DNA of 64,000 nt from the NCBI GenBank assembly GCA_028673005.1, contig CM054116.1, positions 97,194,207-97,258,206 of the forward strand, in the 5' to 3' direction. Below, piece by piece: positions 24,801 through 39,800 of this stretch; position 1 is the stretch's first letter, and each line of letters opens with the position of its first letter. The DNA comes from Tanypteryx hageni. Its lineage: Eukaryota > Arthropoda > Insecta > Odonata > Petaluridae. Below the pieces are notes generated by a model. The model worked only from the letters and a program-made list of their open reading frames with translations, was not told the origin of the DNA and did no database searches. The translations under genes and the position numbers were made by a program.

Positions 24801-27800
24801 CATTTGAACGCAGAGGCAATGAGAGACATGCTGCCATCTATGGGTCACTATGAGACAACCATAACCCCAAATTTTTTCTTGAACTTGCATTTAAGCTGAG
24901 GAATGATTTTTTCATGATAGATTTTGACAAAAAAACGTCGGCTTATATTTGGGCAGATACGGTAGTAGCCTGTGCTTGAATTTTAGCCGGGCAATAGCGC
25001 AGAAACTGTAAATAGTAGCCGGGTCCCAAATAGTAGCCAAGCCAGCATGCTAATGTTCTGGCAAAAGATAAATCCCTTTACCTAGCGAAAAGAAATCCTC
25101 TTCTTACGGTAAGCTTGTTTACCAGTGCTGTCACCGTTCATTTTATATTAATGTTTTACCCTTTCAATAGAAATTATGGCTCCTAAATGTAATTTTTCAA
25201 TAGAATTGAAACCGAAAGCAGTAAAATACGCAGAGGAAAACAGCGGAGTAGCTCCAGCTCGTAAATTTGAAATTGATCCTAAACGTATTCGTGAATGGCG
25301 CAAGATGAACAGTTGATTGACAAGCTAGTATGCTTTATTAAGTATGAATCCGTGTATTACTTTTATTAATTTTTTATACTAACATTTTTATACTTTATTT
25401 GAAATCTTATACCGTATTTACTCATGTACCCCATGCACCTTTTTACCCGGAATGCCGGCGAAAAAAGGGGGTGCGCATCTTACACAGGGTTTTCTGACCA
25501 AATAATATAAATTTTGTCAATAGTAAATTTTCTGCAATATGATTGCATCTACATCTATATACGCAGAAGGCATTGAATTCTACGAAGTATATGTGTATCT
25601 ATGCGACCAACAAATGTTTAGGTCAGTGTTTCTCAATCGCCGCGGCCGGTACGCTGCCAGTCCGTTGCCGGTCCGATGCTGGTCCACAATCTGCTGCCGG
25701 TGTGAGAGAGGACCTTACTGTACATGCTTTCAATGCTGAGTGCCATATTACGTCAAAAATAAGCGATACGTGAAGCTCCGCATCGGTGTGTAATTTTACT
25801 AAAGATAAAGTTCATAATATGCCCAAGTTATCTTTGATATTACCTCAAAACAGGGTAAATTGTGGACGAAGTTGCATAATATTACATTAAAAACTATTAA
25901 GAGGTTAGCAGAAAAAAAGACTTACCGTATTGACCCGAATATAGTGCGATGTCTTTTTCCTTAATATGTACCTTTGAAAGTCGCATTCACACTATATTCG
26001 AGTACTTGTTACATTCGTACTATATTCGAATACTTGTATCTTTAAAAAATAACTGCGTATCGGCGCGTTTCATGACGCGTGTTTCAGCACATATTTTTAT
26101 AATTGCTACATTGTAAGTGAATTGGACGTTCATGTTACGATGCTACATTGTACAAATATACTCGGTAGGGGTCTGAGGAGATCATTCGTACTATATTCGA
26201 ATACTTGTATCTTTAAAAAATAACTGCGTATTGGCGTGTTTCATGGCACGTGTTTCAGCGCATATTTTTATAATTGCTACATTGTAAGTGAATTGGACGT
26301 TCATGTTACAATGCTACATTGTACAAATATACTCGGTAGTGGTCTGAGGAGACTTGAAAATAAATCAAGGTCAAATTGCAGCAACCACAGCACCAGCACA
26401 ACTTCACGCAGGGTCGCGACACTCAACGTTAGAAAACGAGGACCGTCTAAACGTGGCGTCACATTACCCCCATTTAGTACATAATTCATGAGTTTACAGG
26501 TAATTTAAATGTGCAAAATAGAGAAAATTAAATGTTTTTCGTCTTTTTCTATAATTCCTTTCAAAATACTTGGGGTCGCATTATATTCGGGCTAATACGG
26601 TAAAGATGAGGAGATTTCTGCTAGTATTGGCATAAAGAGATCATCCAGTAAATTACTTCACCTGGTAGGGGGGAGAGGGAGATAATTCTAAACTCAGAAT
26701 CTGTTGCGGATCGGTGAATTTTCTTTTTGAATGAATTTTGAAGTCAAGATACTTAATTTGAATGAAAAATGGTTTCGGAGTTGAAACTGTTGAAGAGCCC
26801 GATTTTATTTTTTTAAAAAGTTATTCCTGCTTAGATTAATTTTTTTCTCCGGACCAGCCCAAAAATAGGGGTGCATGGAGTACATGAGTAAATATGGTAT
26901 ATTATTTCAGTGGGGGTTTTTTGTTTGTATGTGCGGTTCCCTTTTTTGTGAAAACGGAAGACTAAATCGCTTTAAATGTGGTATGGTTGAAAAGCACATA
27001 CTCTTGTGAGGGTGCAACAACTTCATTTTTTTCTTATGTTCGTTGCTTCGATTCCAGACACGTTTCATTTTTCATTTAATTAACATGTAATTGGCTGAAA
27101 TCGGATGTGTCTTTATCATTTTTAAATGTCTCAGAATTGAGATATTATCGCAGAATTTGCTCATTTTTACGCAGAAAATAATATAAATTCTTATTCTTGG
27201 CATTTATTTACTTATATAATTTGGATTTGCTCAAATTTTAAATTTGTATTCGATTTATTCCCGATTTTTTTACATCTCAAAAGGAGGTTATCAAGGTTAC
27301 TGGCATTGTTGCCTTTGGTGTTTGTGTATTTGCACTTAATTTACACACATGAAGATCAATAATTGATTGAAAATTAATGTTAAAGCATAACCTTTTGAGG
27401 CTTAGCTTTGACTTTGAGACTAGATGTGATATAAAGAATTAGTAAAAAGTTGGGTTTTTCATATAGCAAAATTTTTGTATCATAATTTTCATGCAAATAA
27501 AGATATTAACTGTATAGAAGTGGTTATAAATCACTTGTTCCTAAGTTAGTTTTAAAAAACTCCATGCAAGAATTGTGCAGGTCTCGGCTTGTTTTAATTT
27601 AAATTGTAGTCTGGGTTTTTATTGTAGGCTGGGCTCAAATTGTAGCCGGGTACAAGCACAGAAATTGGAAATTGTAGCCCAGGTTGCTATTGAAACTATT
27701 ATGGTATTTTATAAATTTTTTTCAGAACTGCATTTCAAACTTGATTTTTTAGTCTCTTGTGACTTTACTTGTAGTCACATTACAATTTCAATTTACCTTA

Positions 27801-30800
27801 GAGTTGTTTTGTTTATTTTTAGGATTGGCATTACTACTTGTGCGAGTATATGATGACCCAACAAACACCATTTGTGAGAAGACAAGTAAGGAAGTTACTT
27901 CTATTCATATGTGGTAACAAGGACAAGTATCGACAGTTAAGAGACCTCCATGCATTGCAGTCTCACATGAGGGTAAGTTTTTCTTGCGATTGTCTTATTG
28001 TGATTGTGTGTGTTCTATTATTCATCTTTGCATGAATATAGAAATGATTGTTGCTTTTTGCAGGCTGTGCAACAGTTTTGCGCTCAAGGTGGTCTGAGTT
28101 CCTCAGCTATATTAGACGAGTCCCTCCTTGATGACATGGCCGAGGCTGGCCCAGGAAGTGTTTGGGCTCCACAACATTCGATTTCTCTACCTTATGATGC
28201 CCTTGTTGAATTAACTGAACACTTGAGAGCATGTTTAGAGGTAGCCCAGTCACGCACAGGCAACTGGCAACGTTTCTGCCTTAAAGAAGGTGGTCTCCAA
28301 GGGACTGGAGCAGAGGGACAGTCTGTCCCTGTACTACTGTTTTTGCTCCATGCTGCTTGCATGCTGGATGATGGGGTGTCTCCATCTGTGCTGCAGCTTT
28401 TACAGTTTGCAATATGTGGTTCTGGAAGTGGAGGCGTGCAGACTTCAAGTAGCAGCACAAAGGTAAAGTATGACTTTCAAATCATATCTGAAATTATCTT
28501 CTTATAAAAATATTTTTGTATTAAAGTGTTTTAATTTATGTTGATATTTGAAAAATTTGTTGGAAATTATCCTACAAAGCTAAAATTTGATTCTTTAAAT
28601 TTCTGTATGTAATACTTAATGACCTTATTTTTATATCATGTAAATGTTTATGATTGCATTTTTATTAGTATTCAGTGCTTTAATGGTATTTTTTCCTTTC
28701 TAGACATATGCTAGTTCTGTATCATCCACAACTTCCTCAGCAAAAGTGACTGGGTCTGAAGGTGGCACTAGTGGCACTTGGGAGGGTGGAGAAGAAGAAG
28801 GAACTTCTGGAGCACGATGGGAAGAAGCCCAATGCTCTGCCCTAGTACAACAGCTCAACCGCCGTGTCCCTCAGGCCCTTCTTTCTCGTTTCATCCGAAC
28901 GTTCCTACTCGAGACTAATGCAACAGCTGTGAGGTGGCAAGCCCATGCTCTTGTCCTAGGAATCTACAAGTGAGTGAAATACATTTGATTTTTAAATGGC
29001 CCTGTTACATATTAAAAGAATGCATGAAGATGTGTGTTTAAGAGATATTATTCAACTAAGTCTTATTACTTTGTATTTAAAATTGATATACTCTTCAAAT
29101 TAGCAGAACTAAAAACTTTCCTCCTCTCTGCAAAAATAATTTTTGGGCTCCTTCGTAATTCATTGTTTAATATCATTATGTATAGACGTATGATATATAG
29201 ATATTGATGGACCTGCAGGGCCCCTTAAATTGATCGTCCCCTCCCCAAGGTTGTGAAATGTGTAGTATTATAGTTCTGCTACTGACTCTTCAGCAATATA
29301 ATTTTTATATTCTCATTAGTATTGTATATAAAAATATAACATTTTAATTAACTAGGAAAGCCTCTACTCGATGGAATTTTATTATGCTAAGGGAAAGGGG
29401 GATTTTTTTACTTGAGTAACTTTTATTTCTGCAAAAATATTTTTAATTTGTGAAGAAAAAATATTTTGTGAACTTAAAAGAAAGTTATGTAAGTGGGAAG
29501 AAAGTTTTGTTCCCTTTTCCCATATAGTAATATTAAATTTTTTAGTGCTAACATATACCGTATATACTCGTGTATAACGCGCATTTTGAAGACCAAATTT
29601 TTAGGTCAAAAAGTATGGGTGTGCATTATAAACAGGTAACACTTTTGTGCAGTTAAAATAAAAAATTGAAGTGTACATAACTCGTGCCAGATTCTCACTT
29701 ATTGGGTGAATTGAGGGGAAACCACTCTAATTAGCGATAATCCAGCTTATACATATATTAATTAAATGTATCAAACACCTACTTACTTCCTTACAATTGT
29801 ATTTCCATCCTCTCCAAATATTCCACATTCCACTAGCTGATTCCAGCAAAATCGCCAGGTAGACTTCCCGCAAAACACATATCAAAAACAAAAAAACCGT
29901 ACCATATTGTCCAGAATATAAAGTGACCTTGAATATAACGCAACCCTAAGATTTTTGAAAAGTTTTTCAAGAAAAACTAAACCTCGAATATAATGCGACC
30001 CTAAACAAACTTCAACCAATCTAACACAAGTTCCTCGTTCATCCACCCCTTCTGCACATGAAAGATTACACCTGGTAGTAACTTTTATGATTTAAAATAA
30101 TGCAGGGAGTCAGTTTTCGCCCATCGGCCGTGACTGCAAGCATAACAGTTATCCTTGATTTCTCATTTCTCATGGATTTTAACAACACCGATTTAGCTAC
30201 AATTATTTTAAAATTCATGTGATAACTTTGTCGGATTCCTGTGTTAACCTGGGATTTGGAAGAACCTTTTTTCTATACTTGATCAACACCCTTTTTGCCA
30301 CCCATTGTTAAAATAACGGATGGGTAAAAACTCGCTAAGGTAGTTACAAAGAATACGCCGACACACTTATAGCTTCAATGCAATGACTATCAAGGGGTTT
30401 AGCTGCTGATTGAACTTGATCTATTCTTGCCTCGGATGCTTTTCAAGTACAATGTAATGTACGCCTAATGTGTCTACAATGTAACAAGTATCTTGTATCT
30501 TATAAACAGACATGTGGAATGTACGGTGATTTTTTGAAACACAATTTTATGATCTTTTAAAATCACTAGTACTCGAATATAACATGGGGGCTACTTTTAA
30601 ATTTAATTTTTTGGAAAAAAAACTTCGTTATATTCGGGACAATACAGTATATACGCAAATTGAAATAATTTTTTGGTTATAAATATATTATATATATATA
30701 ATTAATGTTGTAAGTAATTAAAAACCTGTAGAATTCATATTCCTCATCATCTCAAGCACCAAATAACTATGTGAAGAAGGCGACCGCAATACACAACGAA

Positions 30801-33800
30801 ATTTAAGATTTCGTATTAAATACTGGCATAAAATAATCTAGCCATTCAAAATTCTGTAAATAAGTGTTACGTGTAGTTTGATAAGTTTAAAATAAATTGA
30901 TGTTTAAACTTCATGCAACATTTGACCTTTAAGCCTGAAGCGTTTTGTCTTGTAAGCAAATTTCTGCAACTTGGTATTTTCGGATTTTAAAAATTTATTT
31001 TTGGAGGTTTTTACATAGTCGGGTTAGAGTACGTCGAGTCTTGCAATATGCAGGAAGGGTCTCTATTTATTTATTTATGGTACTCTAGCTAATACCTAAC
31101 GTGACAATATAATTCTAAATTTTGTTCTTATACACCACAAAATCTAGGATGCGCGTTATACACAGGGTATACGAAAAAGTCAAGATTCTTTGGCAAAAAA
31201 TATGGGTGCGCATTATACACAGGAGCATGTTATACATGAGTATATATGGTAATTTCATTAACCAAATTACCTTCATTTTTATGATATTATGTGTCTGTTG
31301 ATGGTTCAATTTTTTCTTTCTGTAGAAATTCCACTCAGCAAGACCAAGAAGCATTGCTTGACCTACTTTGGAGTTTGTGGCCACAATTGCCTGCATATGG
31401 TCGTAAAGCAGCGCAATTTGTGGATCTCCTGGGATATTTTTCACTTAAGACTTCACAGACGGCCAAAAAGGTAAAATTTATTTCCAGTTCTTTGGTGATG
31501 GATATCATCTTTTTCAATGTCTTTCACATCATCTGAACCATTAGAAATTCAAATTGTAATGAAATTTTGTGGGACAGATATGGCTTCATTGGGACTGACA
31601 GAAGACTTAATTATTAAATTTTTTAAATCTTAATATGGTCACTTTTTCACTCTGGTAAAATGAAAAAAATTGAGGGAAAGACTATGACTTGAAAATTATT
31701 TGTGGCTCGGTTTAGGGATTTCATAAGCACAATAATTGCATTAACCCCTTGGACTGGTTCAACATGCATCTTTCCATCCTGCCTCAGCAGCAGTCATCCA
31801 TACGCTTTTTTAAAACTAAATTTCCGAGCCATCTATCTACATTTTTCCTAAATGGAAAAATAATCATAAATGCCAAAGACTCGGAAATACTTAAAAATGG
31901 CCTTTTTGAGGGGAGAACAGGGATCGGATAATTACTGGCTTGAGGGGGTTAATCTCTATTAATAAAAGGCAATGTGTGTTTGTGTGTGTGGGGACAGCAT
32001 ATCTCGAAAACCAAGAAACTTGGAGACTTAAAACTTGGTACACTTACTAATAGGACCATGAAGATGTGCTCATCGGAGCCAGAATTTTGATTTTTGGTTG
32101 GAGGGGGAAGTGGAGTGGAGTGCCATTTCCCATAAGATAACATGTATAAATAGATTTTTTGACTTGCAGGCTTTTACTCTTTTGCAAATTTAAATTAGAA
32201 ATAATTGACCTACGATCTTTAGACCTGGACCATTTTAAAGAAAAATAAATATTGTTTCTTAGTCTTACCGTCACATTTCACCTATGATTTGAAATCGCTC
32301 AAGTTATATGTTTAAATCATATTTATTTGAAAATTTTAAGCTTTTTAACGATATGTTGCCTTGCCAACCGTGTCATTGTTAAACCTCGAGATGGTATTGT
32401 CGCCTTAATTGTTATACTGTACATGTGTAAGAAATGCGTGCTTTGAGTGCTTTAATACAAAAGAGAGGAGAGAGAGAGATATAGAGGGAGAGAGAGACAA
32501 AATTTACCCGGGATTGCTCGGGTTTTTTAAGTCAAAACAAAAAATATTGAGGAAGATTTGAGAATAAAATCAAGCAATGAAACCAGGTTAATTTTTATTG
32601 TAGTGCTTAATGGTATGCAATATTTCTTGTCTTCCCATCTTTTGCCCAAATAAATAAATTCTTCCTGCATCCTTTATCGATAAATTTGGCGACTGTATTT
32701 TTATCAAATAATCATAATAAACAATAGATAGAATCACTTTTAAAATATAGTTATTTCACTCAAGTTAAGTTCCAGTGGAAGAAACTGCATGATATTATGT
32801 GGTCATGAATCTCAAAAAACATTAAAAACTTGGGCAGGAATTTCAAGCTCTAGGGATGCAACTGGTGGAAACACGTTTGAAGATATATTCAAATTTAGTT
32901 TACACATACGTTATCCCATGCAAAGGCTGATTTTGTGGATCTAATTTGTCATGCGAATATTTTAGAAGTCAAACCTATGAAACAAAATGAGTTCCCGAAC
33001 TTTTAAACCAAATTTGGCGATAAAAAGTGTTGGTATGACATGGAAAGTGTTATTATAATCTAATAAGTATAATTGGCTTAATTGATGCATATAAATTTCA
33101 TTTGAAAGGAAAGCAAAATGTACATTTAGATGTTCAAGGGAGGAAGAGTCAACAATTATAAATGTTGGTTTAAATGAAAGAATTGTTATAGAAGTTTTTT
33201 TATTTTACCTTCTGAGATATCTTTTCACTTCATTCATTTTCAATGTTAATGAAAAACATATTTCGCTGTCTACTAATTGTAAGTATAGAGAATATGAAGA
33301 ATACATCAAAAAGTTTGTAGAGAGCGAAAGCACTTAACATTGCTCATTAAAACTTTCTTCCACTTACCTTTTGAAATAATTAGCCAGATTTATAGTTTTT
33401 TTGGTGATTGCACTTCTTTGAGTAACCTTAGTGTTTCTTTCTTCCCTACTCTAGTTTATATTAGGACTATATTATTTTTAGTTAACATTAGGCATTGTTT
33501 ATAATGGTTGTCAAGTAGATTGTTAATCCATCAATATGCTCATTCACATGTTATTTAAATGGGAAAAATTAAAAGAGAAAAACATTTAAAAAATGAAAAA
33601 TGTAGTTCAAATTGCTTTAAAATCCTTCCCATTTTGCTTAACTTTTTATTGTGGTTAAAATGGCACCTTCATCTTGCTTCTACATTCTGTAGTTGTTACG
33701 TTATAAATGCACAAACAAACGAACGAATTCTTCAAAATATTTATGATAGAGATAAAAGGTTTAAATAATTATTTTCGTTTATTACAGGATTCATCAATTG

Positions 33801-36800
33801 TTGAGCACCATTAAGATATGCATGACAGCGCATGTTCATATTTGTTTACTTATTTACTCTTAAGGTTCATATTTGTTTTATTTACTTTTCAAGATATATA
33901 TTCGCATTATACCTATTAAAATGCTAATATAATAAAGAAACAGAATCGATTGCTTGACATATTTGTATATAACCTTTTGCAAAATTAAAGTATTCCGAGT
34001 TTTATTATTTGACTAGTGTATTGCCCGTCATATGACAGGTGTCAGTTACTTATGTTTTGAAAATCCCTTCATAAGACTGGTAATCCTACTGAAACCATAC
34101 ATCTTAAGTATGAAATCGTAACTCATTATTATGGATAATCACAACATTAGTTTATTTTTCTAGTGTAATTACTCGTTGAAATTCAACAGGGAACTTAGAA
34201 ATGCATAATAATAGCCGTAATTATTGAGTAAGAGCCGGTATAAAATTTTCCAAAATAGAGATTCAGGAGAATTTCTTTCTCTTTCTTATTTACAATAAAT
34301 TACATTTATTTTAGTGTGTGACATTTGCAACATTATATTGTATCATAAAAAAAGATACTCGTAGAAAACTTAAGTCTACTAGAGTTCACATAATATTTTG
34401 TGACTCTTCTTGCAGATGGGGATGTGGGTTGAGCAGGCTGTTGGAGTACTTCATGCTCAAAATAGAGCACTTGCACTTCATCCGAATGCCTCACTCTACA
34501 CTCAGCTAGCCACTCTGGTTGATCTTGATGGCTATTACCTAGAAAGTGAGCCATGCCTTGTATGTAATAATCCTGAGGTCCCCTTTGCACCAATCAAGCT
34601 GTCATCAATAAAGGTATTTTTACGAATTTTTATTACAGATATATGCAAGGTAGAAGATAATTCATTAGGTATTATTCTGTAGCTTCATTTGGTGATTTAA
34701 AACTCTTAGAATAAAGACATTTTTAGATTCTTAAATTCATATAATAAGTATGTTTCAACAAATTGATGGAAATTAGAATACAGTGTCTCCTTTGTCCATC
34801 ACCCAATCGTTCGTCATTTTATTGATTCATTATTTGAAAATAAACTAATAAACTAAAGGCACTTATTAGTTATGCATTAAAAAAAATATTTTTCACAATT
34901 TTTATTTTCCTGATGAATATGATCAATTTAAAACTAGAAAAATTGACTTTTACCTTTGACATTTCTCAAGATTACTTCAATTGGGTACCATTTGATTTGT
35001 CTTGAGTGGCACTTATATTCACCCTTCTATGACTCCATTAAGTTGCAGTGACTGCCTATTCTGTAACTGCAGAAATTTCTCATGTTATCATCATAATTAC
35101 TTCAAAGGCTAGTATGTATGTTGGTGTTAAATTTTTTTAATCTCTATTCCAGATTGATTCTAAGTTTACCACCACTACGCAGATTGTAAAACTGGTTGGG
35201 AGTCACACTATTAGTAAGATCACATTGCGTATAGGAGACCTGAAAAGAACAAAGATGGTGCGAACCCTTATAATCTACTACAATAATAGGTCTGTACAAG
35301 GTGTGGTGGAACTGAAGAATAAGCCAGGTGTGTTGAACTGTTTTATATAAATAATTTGGAAATGTGGTTGACTGATCTAATTACCGCATTTACCCGAATC
35401 CAAGACGAGGTTTTTTCCAAATTTCAGATTTCAAAAATCAAGAGTCATCTTAAAATACATGTACAAAGTTGGTTATGTGTTTAATCAATGTTTTTTTTAT
35501 AAACAAAACAAGGTAAAATTATAGTATCTACTGAAATTTTTCATTTGCAAACACGATCTGGATTTCAATTAATATAGTATTATTTTGTCCATAATAAAAA
35601 CACAAATAGTACTTTTCCACAAGATATAGGTATGTTTACTTACGACTGGTTTCACCATGATACAGCATCATCGGATGATAGGTGAGGGGATATAAGGGTC
35701 TATATAGTAATGGGAAAAGGGGGAGAGGGAAGAGAGGAGATAACTAATACAAAGACACCAACCATAAGCAGAGACATGTAAACACATTGTGACTAAGGGA
35801 TGGAGATTAGGACTCTAGGTAACCGGTAGGGAGGAGGGGGAGGAAAGAGGGAGGGGAAAGGTAGTAGGCTGTAAAAGAAAATATAAGAGTACTCTGAAGT
35901 TTGCAGTACTTCCTCACTCACATATATTAGCCCATAAACTGAGCTCCATTTTCCGAAGTAATACGGGTTTTTCTTCAAAATATAGCATCAGGGTTTCCTT
36001 ACTTTACTTAATCAAAAACAAGTCTCCATGAATGCAAATTTAGTTTTGTTCGATATTAGTAATTTATTCAATTTATATGTTAGTTAATAGTGTTACTTTT
36101 TTAAATGCACTTTAAAAATTGTTTTTTTCTCAAACAAATATTTGTAACAAACAATTTCAATTAATGAGCGACCTATACCTATACAATATGTGCATTCAAA
36201 ATATATACAATGCACAAATGATGTGTTCTTTAACAAACTAGAGAACTATCGAATTTTAATTTTGAACAGTGATGTTCAATAAACTGGTAAATACGGTAAA
36301 TTATAGTGAGATAAATAATTTTGTCAAGAAATTAAAAAATGTCATTTAATAAGAACTACCAAACATTTGTAGTGCATGAAATGTAAATAGTAATGTTAAA
36401 TTCATGAATCAACTAATGCTAATAGTACATAAGAGGAATACTAATTAGGAATAATTTTGAGAATTTTCTAATGTTCCATTTTTTGCATAGCTTTTAGTAC
36501 TTAGCCGTTTCTGATCACATTATCTTAACATTTTTCTGCTTTCAGCCATGTGGCATAAGGCCAAGAAAGTTACGTTGTCATCTGGGCAGACTGAGGTAAA
36601 GATGGAATTTCCATTGCCCATAGTAGCCTGCAATCTTATGATGGAATATGCTGAATTCTATGAGAGCATTCAAGCTTCTTCTGAAATATTGCAATGCCCT
36701 CGTTGTTCTGCATCAGTTCCCGCCAATCCTGGAGTATGCACCAATTGTGGAGAGAATGTGTTTCAGTGCCACAAGTGCAGGTTTGTAACTATTTCAAAGT

Positions 36801-39800
36801 GTGTCATTTTATAATCCTATTTGGTTTTTTCTTGTTTATTTTTCATTTTATTTATTTAGGGCTATAAACTATGATGAAAAGGATCCTTTTCTATGCCATT
36901 CCTGTGGTTTCTGCAAGTATGCCAAGTTTGAGTACTCCCTGACTGGGCGACCAACATGTGCTGTTGTGGATCCTGTCGAGTCAGATGAAGATCGCAAGCG
37001 TACTGTAGCCACTGTGAATTCACTCTTGGAAAAGGCTGATAGAATTTATAGACAGCTAGTAGCTAACAAGCCTACTTTGGAGGTATGTTTTTGATTTGTA
37101 TGGTTGTTTTGCTGTAGTCTAATATGTTGCAGTTATTGAGATAACCACTAATGTAAGACAAGCGTTATAATTTAGCATGATAAATGGCTTTTTAAAAATT
37201 CTTATACCCATGTGGTATGTTGATACTCGTAAGTACTATATTTTACTAGCCAGTAAGATGCACTGGTCTGGGATGCATATAGACTTTTGAACAAATTTTG
37301 CAGGAAAAATTTCTAATATGTGTATTTATACTTATGTAGTTATGTAGTAGCACTCAAAAATAACTAATAAATTATAATTTTTTAAATCATTGAACTTGAT
37401 ATAGTTCCCAAATACATGAAACGATAAAAATTACTGCATTAACTACAAGTTGCACTAAGGAGGCATCCACTAATTTCATTTTGCACTTGCAATATGGGAG
37501 ATTGTGGAGCAGCTAGTGTAGGCCATCTACTCATCAGCAAAATGTTTTCATTTGAGATCCATTTGCCAAATTATTATATATTACACCTGACTCCTAATCT
37601 AGTATCATGACTGCTTTAGAAATCATCACTTTTGATGTTGGCTGAGGGGTTTTATTTCTATTTTCCTTATATTAATTGAATACTATGGCATATCTTATTA
37701 TTTTTGCTTGCTCATCACAAAATTTGAGTTTTGCATTGTTCATTCAATCTTCTGAGAGCACAAGGCACTCTTTCTTCTATTACTATCCATAATCAGTAGC
37801 CTTTGCCTTTTCTTAAATTTATGACATGAAGACCATGCTTCCTTCTACCAATGACATCCAGGACAGTTTTTGACAACTTTTTCCAGAAAACAGTGCATCA
37901 TTTTGATGAGGAAATACAGCATGTAATGAAAGAGTTTGCATGTTGTCTCGATTACATTTTGAACCGGTGATGCCTAGTGAGGTTCCCATTAAAAAATTCC
38001 ACTAAATTGGAATAAAGTGAAGATTGGAAATAGTGTAAGACTTGAAATGACATTAGAAATAGAAATTTTCTTTTGCAAACTTCTTAAAAAGTATTTTTTC
38101 ATTTTGTATGAAAGGCCTCTCTGAGAAATATCTTGACCCATTTTATTCAGTCCAGTGTATTACGTTAAAGTTTTCATTTCATTTATTAGATGCTGCTGCT
38201 TAGAATAAGTGAGCATCGCTCTGATCGTGGTTTGGATGGAGATACCGGTGCTGGTGGAGGTGGATCTAGTGGTGGAGCATTACAGGCTGCTGGAGGAAGT
38301 GCTGGAGCAACGGCTGGAGTCACACAAGTGAATCGATCCATACATCTTCTTGCTCAGAGATATTGTGGAGAGTGTAGAATATCATTTGAGGAACTGTCCA
38401 AGATCATCCAGGTAAATCTTTTAAAAAATATGTATATAAAATTTATTCATTATTTTCCCTCATACGTTGCATGAATTTTAGAGCCGCTCTTGGCAGAGGG
38501 ATGGTTAGCCTGTCTGACTTCCATTGCTAGGGTTGCAGGTTCAAATCCTGCTGAGGGCATGCTTGTATGTGTTTGTCTTTGTTACCATTATTGGATTAAT
38601 TTTCAAAGGCCATTAAGGGCTTTCTATGGGTTAGTTAAAATAAATAAACAGTTTATTTAAAAAATTATTTCCTCGTCCAATTTCAAAGAGTTTTTTAAGA
38701 CAATGGTTGGTGATTTTAAAGTTAGATTGATAGTTGCGCTGGATGTGACTTCCAGTAGTGGCTGCATAGGTTGGCAAATGGTAACCCATTGTTGGAATCG
38801 GAACGTCAGGTTACCATGTGCCAACCTACACAGCTGCGACTGGAAGCCACATCCAGCACTACAGAACAACACTGAGGAAATCTACATCAGAAATGGGATT
38901 GATAGTTGTTGTATTATGTTGTTAGATTTAAGTGGATATTATTGAAAGTTGAAAATATCTGTTGGGTTGTTATTCTTATTACTGATTATTTTGAGATTGA
39001 ATAAATGTTTTTAGAGCATGGACACTACTACTTGAACTTGCGAAAATGTATTTCATACTCATACTAATACTTAATATCTCTATTAACTATTTCAGAGGGT
39101 CCTGGCTTGTCGTCGTGAGCTAGTTGCTTATGATAGAAATCAGCGTGAACTTCACACTGGACGGGGAACTGCAGGTGGGGGCAGTCGAACACCATCAGCA
39201 ACTTCAAATGCTTTGTGTGTTTCTGAAGACTCTGCCTCAGGTAGCTCTACTGTCGTTGCATCAACATTACCTGTGAAGCCTGGAGGAAGATGTTATGGGT
39301 GCGCTATTTCAGCCACAGAGCATTGCCTCACGTTACTTCGTGCACTTGCATCAGAGCCGAGAGCACGTGAGGTCTTATGTGCTAAAGGTCTTGTTGCAGA
39401 GCTTGTGGAAAATAATCTGAGGAGGGGTTCTGTTCAGGTACGTATGGTTTTATGACCAGTAATTTTAAGTGAATCAGAATAAATATTTGTTGCAAATATG
39501 CAACTTGTATGAGTTACAGAAACTGCTAAAAGATGAAAATATAACACCTTTGGCTCCAAAAAAGTTTTTAAAAATATGTGAACCTACCAATCACAACACG
39601 TCCCCGGCATCAATATAAATTCCGCATCCAGTCAACTGTTCATTCCCTAATTTCTCCTACTGAGGATGACATTGTGGATGTTGAAATGTGCATTTAGAAT
39701 AATAATAAGTACTGGTGTAATATCTGATATTGTGTGTGTACTATCACCAGTATTTATTTATTCATTTTTTTTTTCATTTTTTGGTATACACTACCTTTTT

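Larger units (their letters stand above)
24985..27690 (+). repeat. Possible outer pogo-type element with repeated end motif
   Basis: TAGCCGGGCAATAGCGCAGA near 24985 and TAGCCGGGTACAAGCACAGA near 27640 are similar in direct orientation, and both are surrounded by further TAGCCNGG words. Between them lie a Brinker-domain ORF (25176-25316) and two nested TIR elements. The boundaries and class are uncertain. Confidence 0.35.

Noticed and set aside
26236..26489. About 82- and 62-codon open frames shared by the MITEs at 21770 and 25923
   Set aside because: They are the shared non-coding interior of the MITE read in either direction; not in the same phase to any known domain.
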